The notes under the pieces: generated by a model
What the model saw: only the letters and a program-made list of their open reading frames with translations
Told to the model about the DNA's origin: nothing
The model's database searches: none
Source of the DNA: DASZVN01 sp035547055
GTDB lineage: Bacteria > Pseudomonadota > Alphaproteobacteria > Rhizobiales > Methylopilaceae
Assembly: GCA_035547055.1 (NCBI GenBank)
Contig: DASZVN010000057.1
Location: 1-64,000 of the forward strand
DNA length: 64,000 nt
Reading direction: 5' to 3'
Position numbers and translations under genes: made by a program
Shown: positions 19,011 to 27,778 of the stretch, piece after piece
Position numbering within the stretch: the stretch's first letter is position 1
Layout of the letters: each line of letters begins with the position of its first letter

Positions 19011-21128
19011 ATGAGCACGATCGTCGTCAAGAACCTCAACGACCACGGCGCCGGCTCGCTCCGCGCGGCCGTCGCCCACGCCGGCGCCGGCGATACGATC
19101 ACCTTCGCCGCGGCGCTGACGAACAATGCCTTCACGAACACGCTTACCCTGGACTCGGTGCTCGAATTCAAGAGCGGCGTCCATCTCACCATCGACGCCA
19201 GCGCCTTTTTCAGTCAGCTCCAGATCTCCGGGCAGGTCGTGGTCGACCAGGGAGCGAACGTCACCCTCTCCCATCTCGAGGTCGCCGGCGGCAGCATCGG
19301 CACGTCGGCGCTGCAGGACGGACACGACGGCGTGGCCGACCATACCCTCACGGGCGACCCCGGGCACAACGGCGACAGCAACTCGAATGGTGCCGGCCAG
19401 CCGGGCAGCAAGGGCCAAGACGGCGGCGACGGCCCGGACGGCACCAGCCCGTCGGCATCGGGGGCAGCCGGGCTCGGCGCCATCGAGAACGACGGGACGC
19501 TCACGCTCGACCAGGTCGTCGTCGTCGGCCACGCCGTTGGCGGCGACGGCGCCGATGGCGGCAAGGGCGCCGGGGCCGGTGCGGGCGGCGACGGCGGCAA
19601 CGGCGGCAACGGCGACAGCCTTCAAGGCGCGACGCCCGCTGGCGGCAACGGTGCCGATGCGGGCTCGGGGGGCCATGGCGGCGCAGGCGCCGCCGGCTCG
19701 GACGGCGGGTCGGCGGTCGGCGGCATCCTCAATACCGGCACGCTCGTCCTCAAGGACAGCGTCATCAGCGGCAGCGCCACGGGCGGTGATGGCGGCGACG
19801 GCGGGGATGGCGGCTTCGGGGCTGCGGGCGGGGACGGCGGCTGGGGCGGCGACGTCTACGGCAATATCAAGGGCAAGCCCGGTAACGGCGCCAATGGCGG
19901 CGATGGGGGCAACGGCGGCGACGGCGGCGATGGGGGTGTGGGCGGCTCGGCGGTGGGCGGCATCCTCAACACCGGAACGATCAAGGTCGTTGGCGCGACG
20001 GTGGTCTATGACAGCAGCGCCGAAGCCGGGAAGGGCGGCGCCAACGGCGCCGCCGGTACCGGCGCGAAGGGTGGATCAGCCGGCCAGGGCGGGTTCTGGG
20101 TCGGCGATTTGACCGCCCACGCCACGAACGGGCTTGCCGGCAGCGACGGCACGGACGGCGCCGACGGCACCGGTGGTGGGCCGGGGACCGAGACCGACGA
20201 CGTCCTCAACAAGGGCTCCGTCGTCGGCAAATTCACCATCGACCATCATTTCTACGACTTCGATCCCCATTATTCGTTCAGCGGCCAGGATCCGTTCGTC
20301 ACGATCGGCGCCGCGAACAAGACGGACGGCTATTCGCTGCGCTACGGCGTCCACATGTATGGCGACAGCGAAGTTGCGGGCGCGGTGCACTGGAAGATCG
20401 TGCTCGGCGCCCACGGCCCCAAGGCGGCGGACTTCGTCGGGCCAACCTCGGGCGTGCTCCATTTCGCGGCAGGCGATCCGATCGAGAGCATCGACCTGTC
20501 GCTGAAGGCCGATGCCCGCGCGCCGCACAGCGAAAGCTTCACCATCGAGCTGTTCTCGCCCGAGAAGGGCGACGCCCTCGGGGGCGAGGTGAAGATCGTC
20601 CAGCACGTCGTGAACACGCTGGTGCCGATCAACGGCACCGCCAAGGCCGACCACCTCGTCGGGACCGCAGGGCAGGACACCATCAATGGCCTCGGCAGCA
20701 ACGACGTCCTGAACGGCGGCGCCGGCCCCGATCGCCTGAACGGCGGCACCGGCAAGGACCATCTCGACGGCGGCACCGGCCAGGACGTGCTGATCGGCGG
20801 CGCCGGGGCGGACACCTTCGTCTTCGACGTCAAGGTGGCGGCCGCCAATGCCGACACCATCAGGGACTTCTCCGAGGCCCAGCACGATGTGATCGCGCTC
20901 GACCACGCCTTTTTCGCCGGCATCGGCGCCGGCGGCGCGCTGGCAGCGTCGCATTTCGTCGCGAACGCCACCGGGACCGCCCACACCAAGGGGCAGCACA
21001 TCGTCTACGACACCAAGACCGGCGTCCTGTCCTACGACGCCGACGGCAGCGGCAACAGCCATGCGGTGGCCATCGCCACGCTGACGGGCCACCCCGCACT
21101 CCATGCGGCCGATTTCCTGGTCACCTGA
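19011..21128 (+). CDS. Glycine-rich RTX-type secreted protein
   Basis: A 705-residue type I secretion candidate without a signal peptide. Residues 1-105 begin with a VxNLNDHGAGSLRAAV motif typical of right-handed beta-helix surface proteins. From about 105 to 400 the chain is extremely Gly/Asp/Ala-rich (runs such as GGDGGDGGDGG), interrupted three times by short beta-strand blocks (AIENDGTLTLDQVVV, AVGGILNTGTLVLKDSVI, AVGGILNTGTIKVVGATV), so the glycine tracts look like loops inserted into a helix of repeats. A Calx-beta-like segment follows (about 420-550), then RTX nonapeptides (about 560-610) and a C-terminal domain closely resembling the end of the protein at 9-1538. A GTG at 18999 is an alternative start. 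No type I exporter genes are in view. Confidence 0.85.
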   Translation: MSTIVVKNLNDHGAGSLRAAVAHAGAGDTITFAAALTNNAFTNTLTLDSVLEFKSGVHLTIDASAFFSQLQISGQVVVDQGANVTLSHLEVAGGSIGTSALQDGHDGVADHTLTGDPGHNGDSNSNGAGQPGSKGQDGGDGPDGTSPSASGAAGLGAIENDGTLTLDQVVVVGHAVGGDGADGGKGAGAGAGGDGGNGGNGDSLQGATPAGGNGADAGSGGHGGAGAAGSDGGSAVGGILNTGTLVLKDSVISGSATGGDGGDGGDGGFGAAGGDGGWGGDVYGNIKGKPGNGANGGDGGNGGDGGDGGVGGSAVGGILNTGTIKVVGATVVYDSSAEAGKGGANGAAGTGAKGGSAGQGGFWVGDLTAHATNGLAGSDGTDGADGTGGGPGTETDDVLNKGSVVGKFTIDHHFYDFDPHYSFSGQDPFVTIGAANKTDGYSLRYGVHMYGDSEVAGAVHWKIVLGAHGPKAADFVGPTSGVLHFAAGDPIESIDLSLKADARAPHSESFTIELFSPEKGDALGGEVKIVQHVVNTLVPINGTAKADHLVGTAGQDTINGLGSNDVLNGGAGPDRLNGGTGKDHLDGGTGQDVLIGGAGADTFVFDVKVAAANADTIRDFSEAQHDVIALDHAFFAGIGAGGALAASHFVANATGTAHTKGQHIVYDTKTGVLSYDADGSGNSHAVAIATLTGHPALHAADFLVT

Positions 21129-21140
21129 GCGGCGGCGGGG

Positions 21141-21164
21141 CGCGCGACGCCGGCGGGTCGCGCG
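21141..21164 (+). terminator. Hairpin after the glycine-rich RTX gene
   Basis: CGCGCGAC pairs with GTCGCGCG around an 8-base loop, 13 bases after the stop codon. No T-run follows, so intrinsic termination is uncertain. Confidence 0.4.
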
Positions 21165-21222
21165 GCGCAGCCTCGGATGGGAGCGCCGGCAAGGCCGACG
21201 CTCGCCCCTCAAGACGCTGCAA

Positions 21223-21240
21223 TCATTGCGCGCGCAATGA
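21223..21240. promoter_or_regulatory. 18-base perfect palindrome upstream of the importer operon
   Basis: TCATTGCGCGCGCAATGA is fully self-complementary and lies 124 bases before the binding-protein start. It has the size of a dimeric-regulator operator. Two further inverted repeats follow at 21253-21266 and 21284-21306. The regulator is unknown. Confidence 0.5.
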
Positions 21241-21283
21241 AACTGCGGGGGCACTCCGCCCGGAGTCCCTTGGCGACCGTAGC

Positions 21284-21306
21284 GGCGGCGATCTAAGATC
21301 GCTGCC
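21284..21306 (+). other. Hairpin in the leader of the importer operon
   Basis: A 10-base stem (one G-T pair) closes a TAA loop, with the core GCGATC-TAA-GATCGC. It is 57 bases before the binding-protein start codon. It may be part of the untranslated leader or a second operator. Confidence 0.4.
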
Positions 21307-21363
21307 ACCGATGCCGGATCGTGGCCAGCCGCCGCGCGCCGAAGACGAGGGGAGGGAGCGACC

Positions 21364-22683
21364 ATGAAGGGTGACGACAAGCGTCCTGGCGCCGAGACGG
21401 TCGACCGCGGCCGCCGCAATCTCATCAAGGCGGGCGGTGCCGTGGCGCTGGCCGCGGCTGCCAACCTGCCGCTGCCGAACGTGGCCCGCGCGGCCTCCAA
21501 CACCATCAAGGTCGGCTATATCGAGGCCCGCTCGGGCTTCCTCTCGCAGTTCAACGTCGTCGACGATTGGGTCTACGACCAGATCAAGCCCGTCTTGAAG
21601 GACGGCCTCAAGATCGGCGGCAAGACCTATCAGGTCGAGCTGGTCAAGAAGGACAACCAGTCCGACGACACCCAGACCTCGCGGGTGATGAGCGAACTCG
21701 TGCTGCGCGAGAACTGCGACATCGTCCTCGGCACCAACGGCTCGGCCGTGGTGGCGGCCGGTCCCTTGGCCGACGCGCGCGGCATGCCGCTTCTCACCAC
21801 CAACGCGCCGTGGGAGGCCTTCGTCATCGGCCGCGGTGCCCGGCCGGGCCCCGGCTACAAGGGCTTCCCGTTCCACTTCCACATCGGCTTCGGCGTCGCC
21901 GACCTGATGGACAACTATGTCGGCATGTGGAACACCGTCGAGACCAACAAGACCGTCGGCACGCTGTGGATGGACAACCCGGCCGGCCGCTCCTTCGGCG
22001 GGCCGGTCGGCCTGTCGCCGCACCTCGCCAAGGGCGGCTACAAGGAGGTCAAGGCCGGCTTCTTCCAGCCCTCGACCAACGACTTCTCCAACCAGCTTTC
22101 GGCATTCAAGAACGGCAAGTGCGACATCGTCGTGGGCTATCTCACGACCGAGCAGCTCGTGCAGTTCTGGAACCAGGCGGCGCAGACCGGCTACAAGCCG
22201 AAGGTCGCGACCGTCGCCGCGGCGCTGCTGTTCCCCAGCGCGGTCGAGGCGCTCGGCAATTACGGCGACGGGCTCTCGACCGAGGTGTGGTGGACGCCGG
22301 CCTGGCCCTACAAGTCCTCGCTCACCGGCCAGTCGGCCCGCGAGTTCGCCGACAGTTGGGAGAAGTCGACCGGCAAGCAGTGGACCCAGCCGCTCGGCTA
22401 TGTCCACCAGATCTGGGAGGCGGCCATCGCGGCGCTCAAGGCCTCGGGCGATCCCAAGGACAAGAAGGCGGTGCGCGACGCCATCAAGAACCTCGACATC
22501 ACCACCGTCGCCGGGCCGGTGAACTTCAAGACCACCAAGGTGCCGAACGTCGCCATCGTCGTCACCTGCGGCGGCCAGTGGGTGCGCACCCAGGGCGGCA
22601 AGTTCAAGTACGACCTCCTGATCGTCAGCAACTCGACCGCCCCCAACATCCCGATCCAGGCCAAGCTGAAGCTCCTGAGCTGA
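21364..22683 (+). CDS. Branched-chain-amino-acid-type ABC transporter periplasmic binding protein (Tat signal)
   Basis: A 439-residue periplasmic substrate-binding protein of the LivJ/Peripla_BP_6 family. The twin-arginine signal GRRNLIKAGG starts at residue 16, with predicted cleavage after PNVARA near residue 43. The mature part begins NTIKVGYIEARSGFLS, the usual first strand, and contains NCDIVLGTNGSAVVAAG. An export signal of the Tat type suggests folding before export. First gene of a set continuing with two ATPases, two permeases and a lyase. The family also carries aromatic acids, amides and urea, so the substrate is open. Confidence 0.9.
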   Translation: MKGDDKRPGAETVDRGRRNLIKAGGAVALAAAANLPLPNVARAASNTIKVGYIEARSGFLSQFNVVDDWVYDQIKPVLKDGLKIGGKTYQVELVKKDNQSDDTQTSRVMSELVLRENCDIVLGTNGSAVVAAGPLADARGMPLLTTNAPWEAFVIGRGARPGPGYKGFPFHFHIGFGVADLMDNYVGMWNTVETNKTVGTLWMDNPAGRSFGGPVGLSPHLAKGGYKEVKAGFFQPSTNDFSNQLSAFKNGKCDIVVGYLTTEQLVQFWNQAAQTGYKPKVATVAAALLFPSAVEALGNYGDGLSTEVWWTPAWPYKSSLTGQSAREFADSWEKSTGKQWTQPLGYVHQIWEAAIAALKASGDPKDKKAVRDAIKNLDITTVAGPVNFKTTKVPNVAIVVTCGGQWVRTQGGKFKYDLLIVSNSTAPNIPIQAKLKLLS

Positions 22684-22708
22684 CGATCGCCCGCGCTCTC
22701 GACCGACA

Positions 22709-22796
22709 GGGCCGGGCTTGTCCCGGCCATCCACGACTTTCTTGCAGGGACGCGCTTCAAACTCGTGGATGCTCGGCCTAAGGCGGGGCATGACGG
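22709..22796. repeat. Dispersed repeat, family A
   Basis: A GC-rich unit beginning GCCGGGCTTGTCCCGGCCAT, then ATCCACGACTTTCTTGC, and ending GGGGCATGACGG. It lies between the binding-protein and LivG-type genes. It is closely related to 27667-27760, to the inverted copy at 32768-32857, and in part to 52210-52245. Confidence 0.7.
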
Positions 22797-22829
22797 AGGT
22801 GAGGACGTCGGCCGGCCGGAGGAATTGGG

Positions 22830-23558
22830 GTGGCGTTGCTTGAAGTGGACGGCCTCTGCAAGCGCTATGGCGCGGTCGTCGTGGCCGACCAGGTGTCGTT
22901 CCAGCTCGATACCGGGAGCTGCCTCGGCGTGATCGGGCCGAACGGCGCGGGCAAGAGCTCGGTCTTCAACCTGATCGCCGGGACGGTCGGCGCCGACGCC
23001 GGCACGATCCGTTTCGACGGCATCGACGTGACGCGCGTGCCGGTGTTCCGCCGCGCCCGGCTCGGCATCGTCCGGGCCTTCCAGATCCCGCAGCCGTTCC
23101 CGCACCTGTCGGTGTTCGAGAACCTCCTGGTCGCGGCGCAATACGGCGCGAGCCTCACCGGCGAGGCGGCCGAGGACTGGGTGCTCGAGGTGCTCGACCG
23201 CTTCGGCCTGACCGACAAGGAGGAGATCGCGGCCGGCCGGCTGGGCCTCCTCGACCGCAAGCGGCTCGAGCTCGGCAAGGCCGTGGTGTCGCGGGCGCGC
23301 CTTCTCCTGCTCGACGAGATCGCCGGCGGCCTGACCGAGCCCGAGGTCGCGGAGCTGACGCGCCTGATCGTCGACCTCAAGCGCGACCACGCCATCATCT
23401 GGGTCGAGCACATCCCGCACGCGCTGCACGAGGGCGCCGACCGCATCCTCCTGCTGCACTTCGGCAAGAAGCTGCTCGACGGCCCGCCCGAGGAGGTGAT
23501 GGAAAGCCCGGTGATGAAGCAGATCTATATGGGCCTCGCCGCCGATGAAGCTGCTTGA
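22830..23558 (+). CDS. livG: Branched-chain-type ABC transporter ATPase LivG
   Basis: A 242-residue cytoplasmic ATPase. Walker A is GPNGAGKSS and Walker B is LLLLDEIAGGL, followed by the H-loop IIWVEHI. In place of LSGGQ it has LGLLDRKRLELGKA, a divergent signature seen in part of the LivG group. The GTG start at 22830 follows GGAGG. Its 3' end overlaps the next gene by 14 bases, indicating coupled translation with LivF. Confidence 0.92.
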   Translation: MALLEVDGLCKRYGAVVVADQVSFQLDTGSCLGVIGPNGAGKSSVFNLIAGTVGADAGTIRFDGIDVTRVPVFRRARLGIVRAFQIPQPFPHLSVFENLLVAAQYGASLTGEAAEDWVLEVLDRFGLTDKEEIAAGRLGLLDRKRLELGKAVVSRARLLLLDEIAGGLTEPEVAELTRLIVDLKRDHAIIWVEHIPHALHEGADRILLLHFGKKLLDGPPEEVMESPVMKQIYMGLAADEAA

Positions 23559-24243
23559 AGTCGAGGGCCTGTCGACCTTCTACGGCGACCTCCAGGCGCT
23601 GTTTTCGGTCGATCTTTCGGTCGAGGCCGGGCAGACGGTGGCGCTGATCGGCGCCAACGGCGCCGGCAAGACCACCTTCCTGAAATCGCTCGCCGGCCTG
23701 ATCGCGGGGGTCCAGGGCTCGATCCGCTTCGCCGGCGAGCCGATCGAGCGCCTCGGCGCCGAGCGCATCTCGAAGCTCGGCGTGGCGCTGGTGCCGGAGG
23801 GGCGGCTCCTCTTCAACACGCTCTCGATCGAGGAGAACCTGCTGATGGGCGCCTACAACCGGCGCCCCGGCCACTGGAACCTCGCGCGGGTCTACGAGCT
23901 GTTCCCGGTGCTCGGCGAGCGGCGGACGATGGCGCCGGGCCTTCTCTCCGGCGGGCAGCAGCAGATGGTCGCGATCGGCCGTGCGCTGATGGCCAACCCC
24001 CGGCTTCTTCTCGCCGACGAGATCAGCCAGGGCCTCGCGCCGGTCGTGGTCGACCAGATCTACCGCGCCTTCCCGACCATCCGCGCCGAGGGCACCTCGA
24101 TCGTCGTGGTCGAGCAGGAGGTCAAGCGCGCCTCGGCGGCTGCGGACCACGTCTATTGCCTGCTGAAGGGCCGCATCACGCTGGAGGGCCCGGCGCGGGA
24201 CCTCAGCTTCGAGCGCCTGTCGCAGGCCTATTTCGGCACGTGA
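23545..24243 (+). CDS. livF: Branched-chain-type ABC transporter ATPase LivF
   Basis: A 232-residue second ATPase of the importer. Walker A GANGAGKTT, signature LSGGQQQMVAIGRAL, Walker B LLLADEISQGLAP and the terminal H-loop VVVEQEV fit LivF well. It forms a heterodimer with LivG on the cytoplasmic face of LivH/LivM. The ATG at 23545 lies inside the livG 3' end. Confidence 0.93.
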   Translation: MKLLEVEGLSTFYGDLQALFSVDLSVEAGQTVALIGANGAGKTTFLKSLAGLIAGVQGSIRFAGEPIERLGAERISKLGVALVPEGRLLFNTLSIEENLLMGAYNRRPGHWNLARVYELFPVLGERRTMAPGLLSGGQQQMVAIGRALMANPRLLLADEISQGLAPVVVDQIYRAFPTIRAEGTSIVVVEQEVKRASAAADHVYCLLKGRITLEGPARDLSFERLSQAYFGT

Positions 24244-24268
24244 GGGGTGCCTATCGCAGGTGCCGTAA

Positions 24269-24401
24269 CCTCTCACCCGGATCGCGCGTGCTGCGCGACT
24301 CGACCTCTCCCTCCGGGAGAGTGAGGTGCGGCGCCTCTTTCACCTCTCCCCGGCGGGGGGAGGTCGGGTCGCCGGCCTGAGCCGGCGACCGGGTGAGGGG
24401 C
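24269..24401. repeat. Dispersed GC-rich repeat between livF and livH
   Basis: It contains CCTCTCACCCGGATCGCGCG, several short hairpins (TCTCCCTCCGGGAGA; CCTCTCCCCGGCGGGGGGAGG; GTCGCCGGCCTGAGCCGGCGAC) and ends GGGTGAGGGG. It is related in style to the family B elements at 41183-41312 and 48933-49090. It sits inside an operon, so it may weaken but cannot abolish read-through. Confidence 0.6.
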
Positions 24402-24434
24402 CGCGAGCGCGCGGAGGATAAGGGGGACGGCACG

Positions 24435-25304
24435 GTGGAGTGGGTCGATCTTCTGATCAACGGCGTCTGCCTCGGCGGCCTCTACGGCGTGCTCGGGGTC
24501 GGGCTCGCGCTGGTCACCGGCGTGATGCGGATCATCAATGTCAGCCACGGCGAGTTCATCGTGCTGGCGGCGTTCATGGGGCTCGGTCTCTCGACCGCGC
24601 TGCCGGGGGTCGACCCGCTGATCCTGATGATCCCGGTCGCGATCACGTTCTTCTTCGTCGGCTGGGGCCTCCAGGCGGTGCTGCTGAACCGCGTGACCGG
24701 CACGCCCGACGTGCTGGTGCCGATCCTCCTGACCTTCGGCTTCTCGATCGTGCTCCGGAACCTGATGGCGGCGATCTTCGGCGCCGACGTCCACAGCATC
24801 ACCTCCGGCGCGCTTGCGAGGATGCGGATCGAGGCGTTCGGCCTCTCGATCGGCGTCCTGCCGCTGGTCACGCTCGGCATCGCGATCTTCTTCTTCGTCG
24901 CGCTCCAGCTCGTGATCTCCTACACGCGCTTCGGCCGGGTGGTGCGGGCAACGGCCGACAACCCCGAGGTCGCGCGGCTGATGGGCGTCACGCCGCGGCG
25001 CATCTACAACATCGTCATGGGCCTCGCGCTGGCGCTCGCCGCCATCGCCGGGATGCTGCTCGCGATGCGCGGCACCTTCACGCCGTTCTCGGGCATCTCG
25101 AACCTCCTGGTCGCCTTCGAGGTCATCGTGCTCGGCGGCTTCGGCTCGTTCTGGGGCGCGCTGATCGGCGGGCTCGCGCTCGGCATCGCCGAGCTTCTCG
25201 GCCTCAAGCTCGCGCCGAACTCGGGGCTGATCGCGGTCCATCTCGTCTTCTTCGCCGTCGTGCTGCTCCGCCCGAACGGCCTGTTCGGGGTGGCGGTGCC
25301 ATGA
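24435..25304 (+). CDS. livH: Branched-chain-type ABC transporter permease LivH
   Basis: A 289-residue inner-membrane permease with about eight hydrophobic helices. The LivH hallmarks are GVCLGGLYGVLGVGLALVTGVM and the EAA-like loop RATADNPEVARLMGVTPRRI. The GTG at 24435 follows AAGGGGGA; upstream codons in frame lie in the repeat and encode a charged non-membrane stretch. Its stop overlaps the livM start. Confidence 0.92.
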   Translation: MEWVDLLINGVCLGGLYGVLGVGLALVTGVMRIINVSHGEFIVLAAFMGLGLSTALPGVDPLILMIPVAITFFFVGWGLQAVLLNRVTGTPDVLVPILLTFGFSIVLRNLMAAIFGADVHSITSGALARMRIEAFGLSIGVLPLVTLGIAIFFFVALQLVISYTRFGRVVRATADNPEVARLMGVTPRRIYNIVMGLALALAAIAGMLLAMRGTFTPFSGISNLLVAFEVIVLGGFGSFWGALIGGLALGIAELLGLKLAPNSGLIAVHLVFFAVVLLRPNGLFGVAVP

Positions 25305-26314
25305 CGCGCGCGCTCGTCGGTTTCCTCGTCGCGGTGGCGCTGGCCGCCGCGCTCGGCGCGGCCGGCCAGGCCGCCGGCAGCCTCGACGTGCTGCGCTTCC
25401 TCTCGGAGGTGCTGCTCTATCTCGCCATGGCCGAGATGTGGAACCTCCTCGCCGGCTATGCCGGGCTGCTCTGCCTCGGCCAGCAGATGTTCGTCGGCGT
25501 CGGTGCCTACGGCCTGTTCTATGCGGCGCTCGCGCTCAACGTCTCGCCCTATTGGGTAATCCCGGTGGCGCCGCTCCTCGGCGCGCTCTTCGCGGCGGTG
25601 AGCGCGCTGTTCCTGTTCCGCCTCCGCGTCGTGTTCTTCGCCATCGGGACCTGGGTGCTGTCCGAGGTGCTGGCCGCCATCTGCTCCGGCCAGCCGGTGC
25701 TGGGGGGCAGCTCCGGCTTCTCGCTCAGTCCGGTGGTGCCGCTGGTGAACTTCGACTGGTTCGACGTGACCGTGTTCTGGATCGCCGCCGCGATCGCGAT
25801 CCTCACCACCGGCGGCGCCTATCTCCTGATGCGCTCGCCGATCGGCCTCGGCCTCATGAGCGTGCGCGACAACGACCTCGCCGCGGCGAGCCTCGGGGTC
25901 GACGTCTGGCGCAACCGCTTCGTCGCCTTCGTCATCTCGGGCGCGGGCTGCGCCGCGGCGGGCGCGGTCTACTACATGGCGACGCTGGCGGTGAACCCGA
26001 CCCAGGGCTTCGATCCCAACTGGTCGGTCTCGATGCTGTTCATCACCATCGTCGGCGGCATCGGCACGCTGGAGGGGCCGATCATCGGCACCATCATCTA
26101 TTTCGCGCTGCAGGAGCTCTTCACCAACACCATCGTCGACGTCTGGCCCGACGCGCCGACCGGCACCCTCTATCTCTGCGCGGTCGGTCTGGTCGCCATG
26201 CTGGCGATGCTCTATGCGCCGAACGGGCTGTGGCCGATGGTGCAGGGCCGCTTCGGCGTGGCCGGGCTCAGCGTGCGCCGGCGCTCGCGCCGCGCGGCTG
26301 CGCTCGGGAGGTGA
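25301..26314 (+). CDS. livM: Branched-chain-type ABC transporter permease LivM
   Basis: A 337-residue membrane permease, the second channel subunit. Family segments include EMWNLLAGYAGLLCLGQQMFVGVGAY, SVRDNDLAAASLGVDVWRNR in the ATPase-contact loop, and IVGGIGTLEGPIIGTIIY. The ATG at 25301 overlaps the livH stop by 4 bases. The C-terminus is Arg-rich (RRRSRRAAALGR). The next gene follows after 5 bases. Confidence 0.92.
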   Translation: MTRALVGFLVAVALAAALGAAGQAAGSLDVLRFLSEVLLYLAMAEMWNLLAGYAGLLCLGQQMFVGVGAYGLFYAALALNVSPYWVIPVAPLLGALFAAVSALFLFRLRVVFFAIGTWVLSEVLAAICSGQPVLGGSSGFSLSPVVPLVNFDWFDVTVFWIAAAIAILTTGGAYLLMRSPIGLGLMSVRDNDLAAASLGVDVWRNRFVAFVISGAGCAAAGAVYYMATLAVNPTQGFDPNWSVSMLFITIVGGIGTLEGPIIGTIIYFALQELFTNTIVDVWPDAPTGTLYLCAVGLVAMLAMLYAPNGLWPMVQGRFGVAGLSVRRRSRRAAALGR

Positions 26315-26319
26315 GAGGA

Positions 26320-27663
26320 ATGCCGAATTCGGCCGCCGCCGAGACGTCGATCGCCCGCCTGTTCAGTACCGAGTTCACCCAGCTTCTCCGCATGGAGATG
26401 GAGGTGGCGCTGGCGCGGGTGCAGGCGCGGCGCGGCATCATCCCGAACGCCGCGGCCGAGGAGATCGCCCGCACCGCCAATCTCGACGCCGTGCCGCCGG
26501 CGATGGTCGCGGAGCGGCAGCGCACCGTGACCCACCCGATGGTGGCGCTGCTCGACTCCTGGGCTGCCGTCGCCCGTGACGGCGCGGGGGAGTGGATCCA
26601 CTACGGCGCGACCTCGGCCGACATCTTCGACACCGTGCTGGTGATCCAGATGCGGCGGGCGTCGCAGCTCGTCCTCGTCGAGCTCCGCCGCGCCGAGGCG
26701 GCGCTGATGCGGCTCGCGGCGGACCATCGGGCGACGCCGATGATCGGCCGTACGGTCGGCCGCCATGCGCTGCCGATCACCTTCGGCCTCAAGGCCGCGA
26801 GCTGGCTCGGCGAGAACCGTCGCAACATCGAGCGGCTCAAGGCGTGGCGCGCCCGCACCGGGACCGGGATGCTGTCCGGCGCGGTCGGCAGCTATGCCTC
26901 GCTCGGGCCGGACGCGCTCGCGGTCGAGGCCGAGGTCATGGCCGAGCTCGGCCTCGCGCCGCCCTGGCCGGCGGACTGGAAGGGCAATCGCGACATCCAT
27001 GCCGAGTATGGCCAGGTGCTGGCGCTGATCGCGCGGAGCTGGGCCAACGTGGCGGACGACGTCTTCGTCCGCCAGGGCGACGATTTCCGCGAGCTGGCCG
27101 AGCCGGCGATGGGCGTTGGCTCCTCGACCATGCCGCACAAGCAGAACCCGGTGAAGTCGCGCGCCATGCTCGCGCAGGCCGGGGTGGTGGTGCACGAGGC
27201 CGACATCCTGCGCGACTGGATGGTGTCGCATTTCGAGCGCGACCAGATCTCCAGCCTGGATGCGGTCGGCAGCGTGAGCGTCGCGGCCGATCGCCTGGTG
27301 CGGGATGCCGCCGACATGGCCGAAGGCCTGATCGTGCTGCCCGAGAACATGCGGCGCAATCTCGGCCGCACCGGCGGGCTCGTCATGGCCGAGCGGGCGA
27401 TGTTCCTGCTCGGCGAGCGCATCGGCAAGCATACCGCCCACGAGGAGGTGCGCCTCGCCGCGCAAGCCGCGTGGCGGAACGGAACCTCGCTTGTCGACGA
27501 GATCAACCGTCGCCCGGGCCTGGCCGAGCACGCCGCCGCGCTGAACCTCGCCGACGCGCTCGATCCCGTCCGCTATATCGGCCTCGCTCCCGAGTCCGCC
27601 GACCGCACGGTCGCGATGATCCGGGCCGCCCGCGAGACCGATGGCGAGGCATTGACGAGCTGA
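26320..27663 (+). CDS. Aspartase/fumarase-superfamily lyase (adenylosuccinate lyase / PcaB-like)
   Basis: A 447-residue tetrameric cytoplasmic lyase. The superfamily signature GVGSSTMPHKQNPVKS carries the catalytic serine, and the conserved regions WIHYGATSADIFDT and IGRTVGRHALPITFG are present. The order resembles adenylosuccinate lyase and 3-carboxy-cis,cis-muconate cycloisomerase. GAGAGGAATG puts a ribosome site directly before the ATG, 5 bases after livM. Being the last gene of an importer operon, it more likely cleaves or cyclises an imported substrate than makes AMP; that is inference. It lacks the strong signs needed to name one reaction. Confidence 0.85.
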   Translation: MPNSAAAETSIARLFSTEFTQLLRMEMEVALARVQARRGIIPNAAAEEIARTANLDAVPPAMVAERQRTVTHPMVALLDSWAAVARDGAGEWIHYGATSADIFDTVLVIQMRRASQLVLVELRRAEAALMRLAADHRATPMIGRTVGRHALPITFGLKAASWLGENRRNIERLKAWRARTGTGMLSGAVGSYASLGPDALAVEAEVMAELGLAPPWPADWKGNRDIHAEYGQVLALIARSWANVADDVFVRQGDDFRELAEPAMGVGSSTMPHKQNPVKSRAMLAQAGVVVHEADILRDWMVSHFERDQISSLDAVGSVSVAADRLVRDAADMAEGLIVLPENMRRNLGRTGGLVMAERAMFLLGERIGKHTAHEEVRLAAQAAWRNGTSLVDEINRRPGLAEHAAALNLADALDPVRYIGLAPESADRTVAMIRAARETDGEALTS

Positions 27664-27666
27664 GTC

Positions 27667-27760
27667 CGTCATGGCCGGGCCTGTCCCGGCCATCCACGAC
27701 TTTCTCTAACGGCGGCGCTGCAAACTCGTGGAATGCCTGGGCCAAGCCCGGGCATGATGG
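27667..27760. repeat. Dispersed repeat, family A
   Basis: GTCATGGCCGGGCCTGTCCC, then CCATCCACGACTTTCT and CAAACTCGTGGAATGC, ending CCCGGGCATGATGG. It has near-identical order to the copy at 22709-22796. It separates the convergent lyase and ClC genes and could help terminate both. Confidence 0.7.
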
Positions 27761-27778
27761 GGAGCCGTGTTTTCCGTT

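Noticed and set aside
25438..27663. A 741-codon frame that could be read as a LivM-lyase fusion
   Set aside because: The upstream part is a shadow of livM. The lyase starts at 26320 with its own ribosome site.
26320..27663. Naming this gene purB
   Set aside because: The signature is shared by several lyases, and the operon context is an importer. Naming it as adenylosuccinate lyase would need a tree or the absence of another purB.
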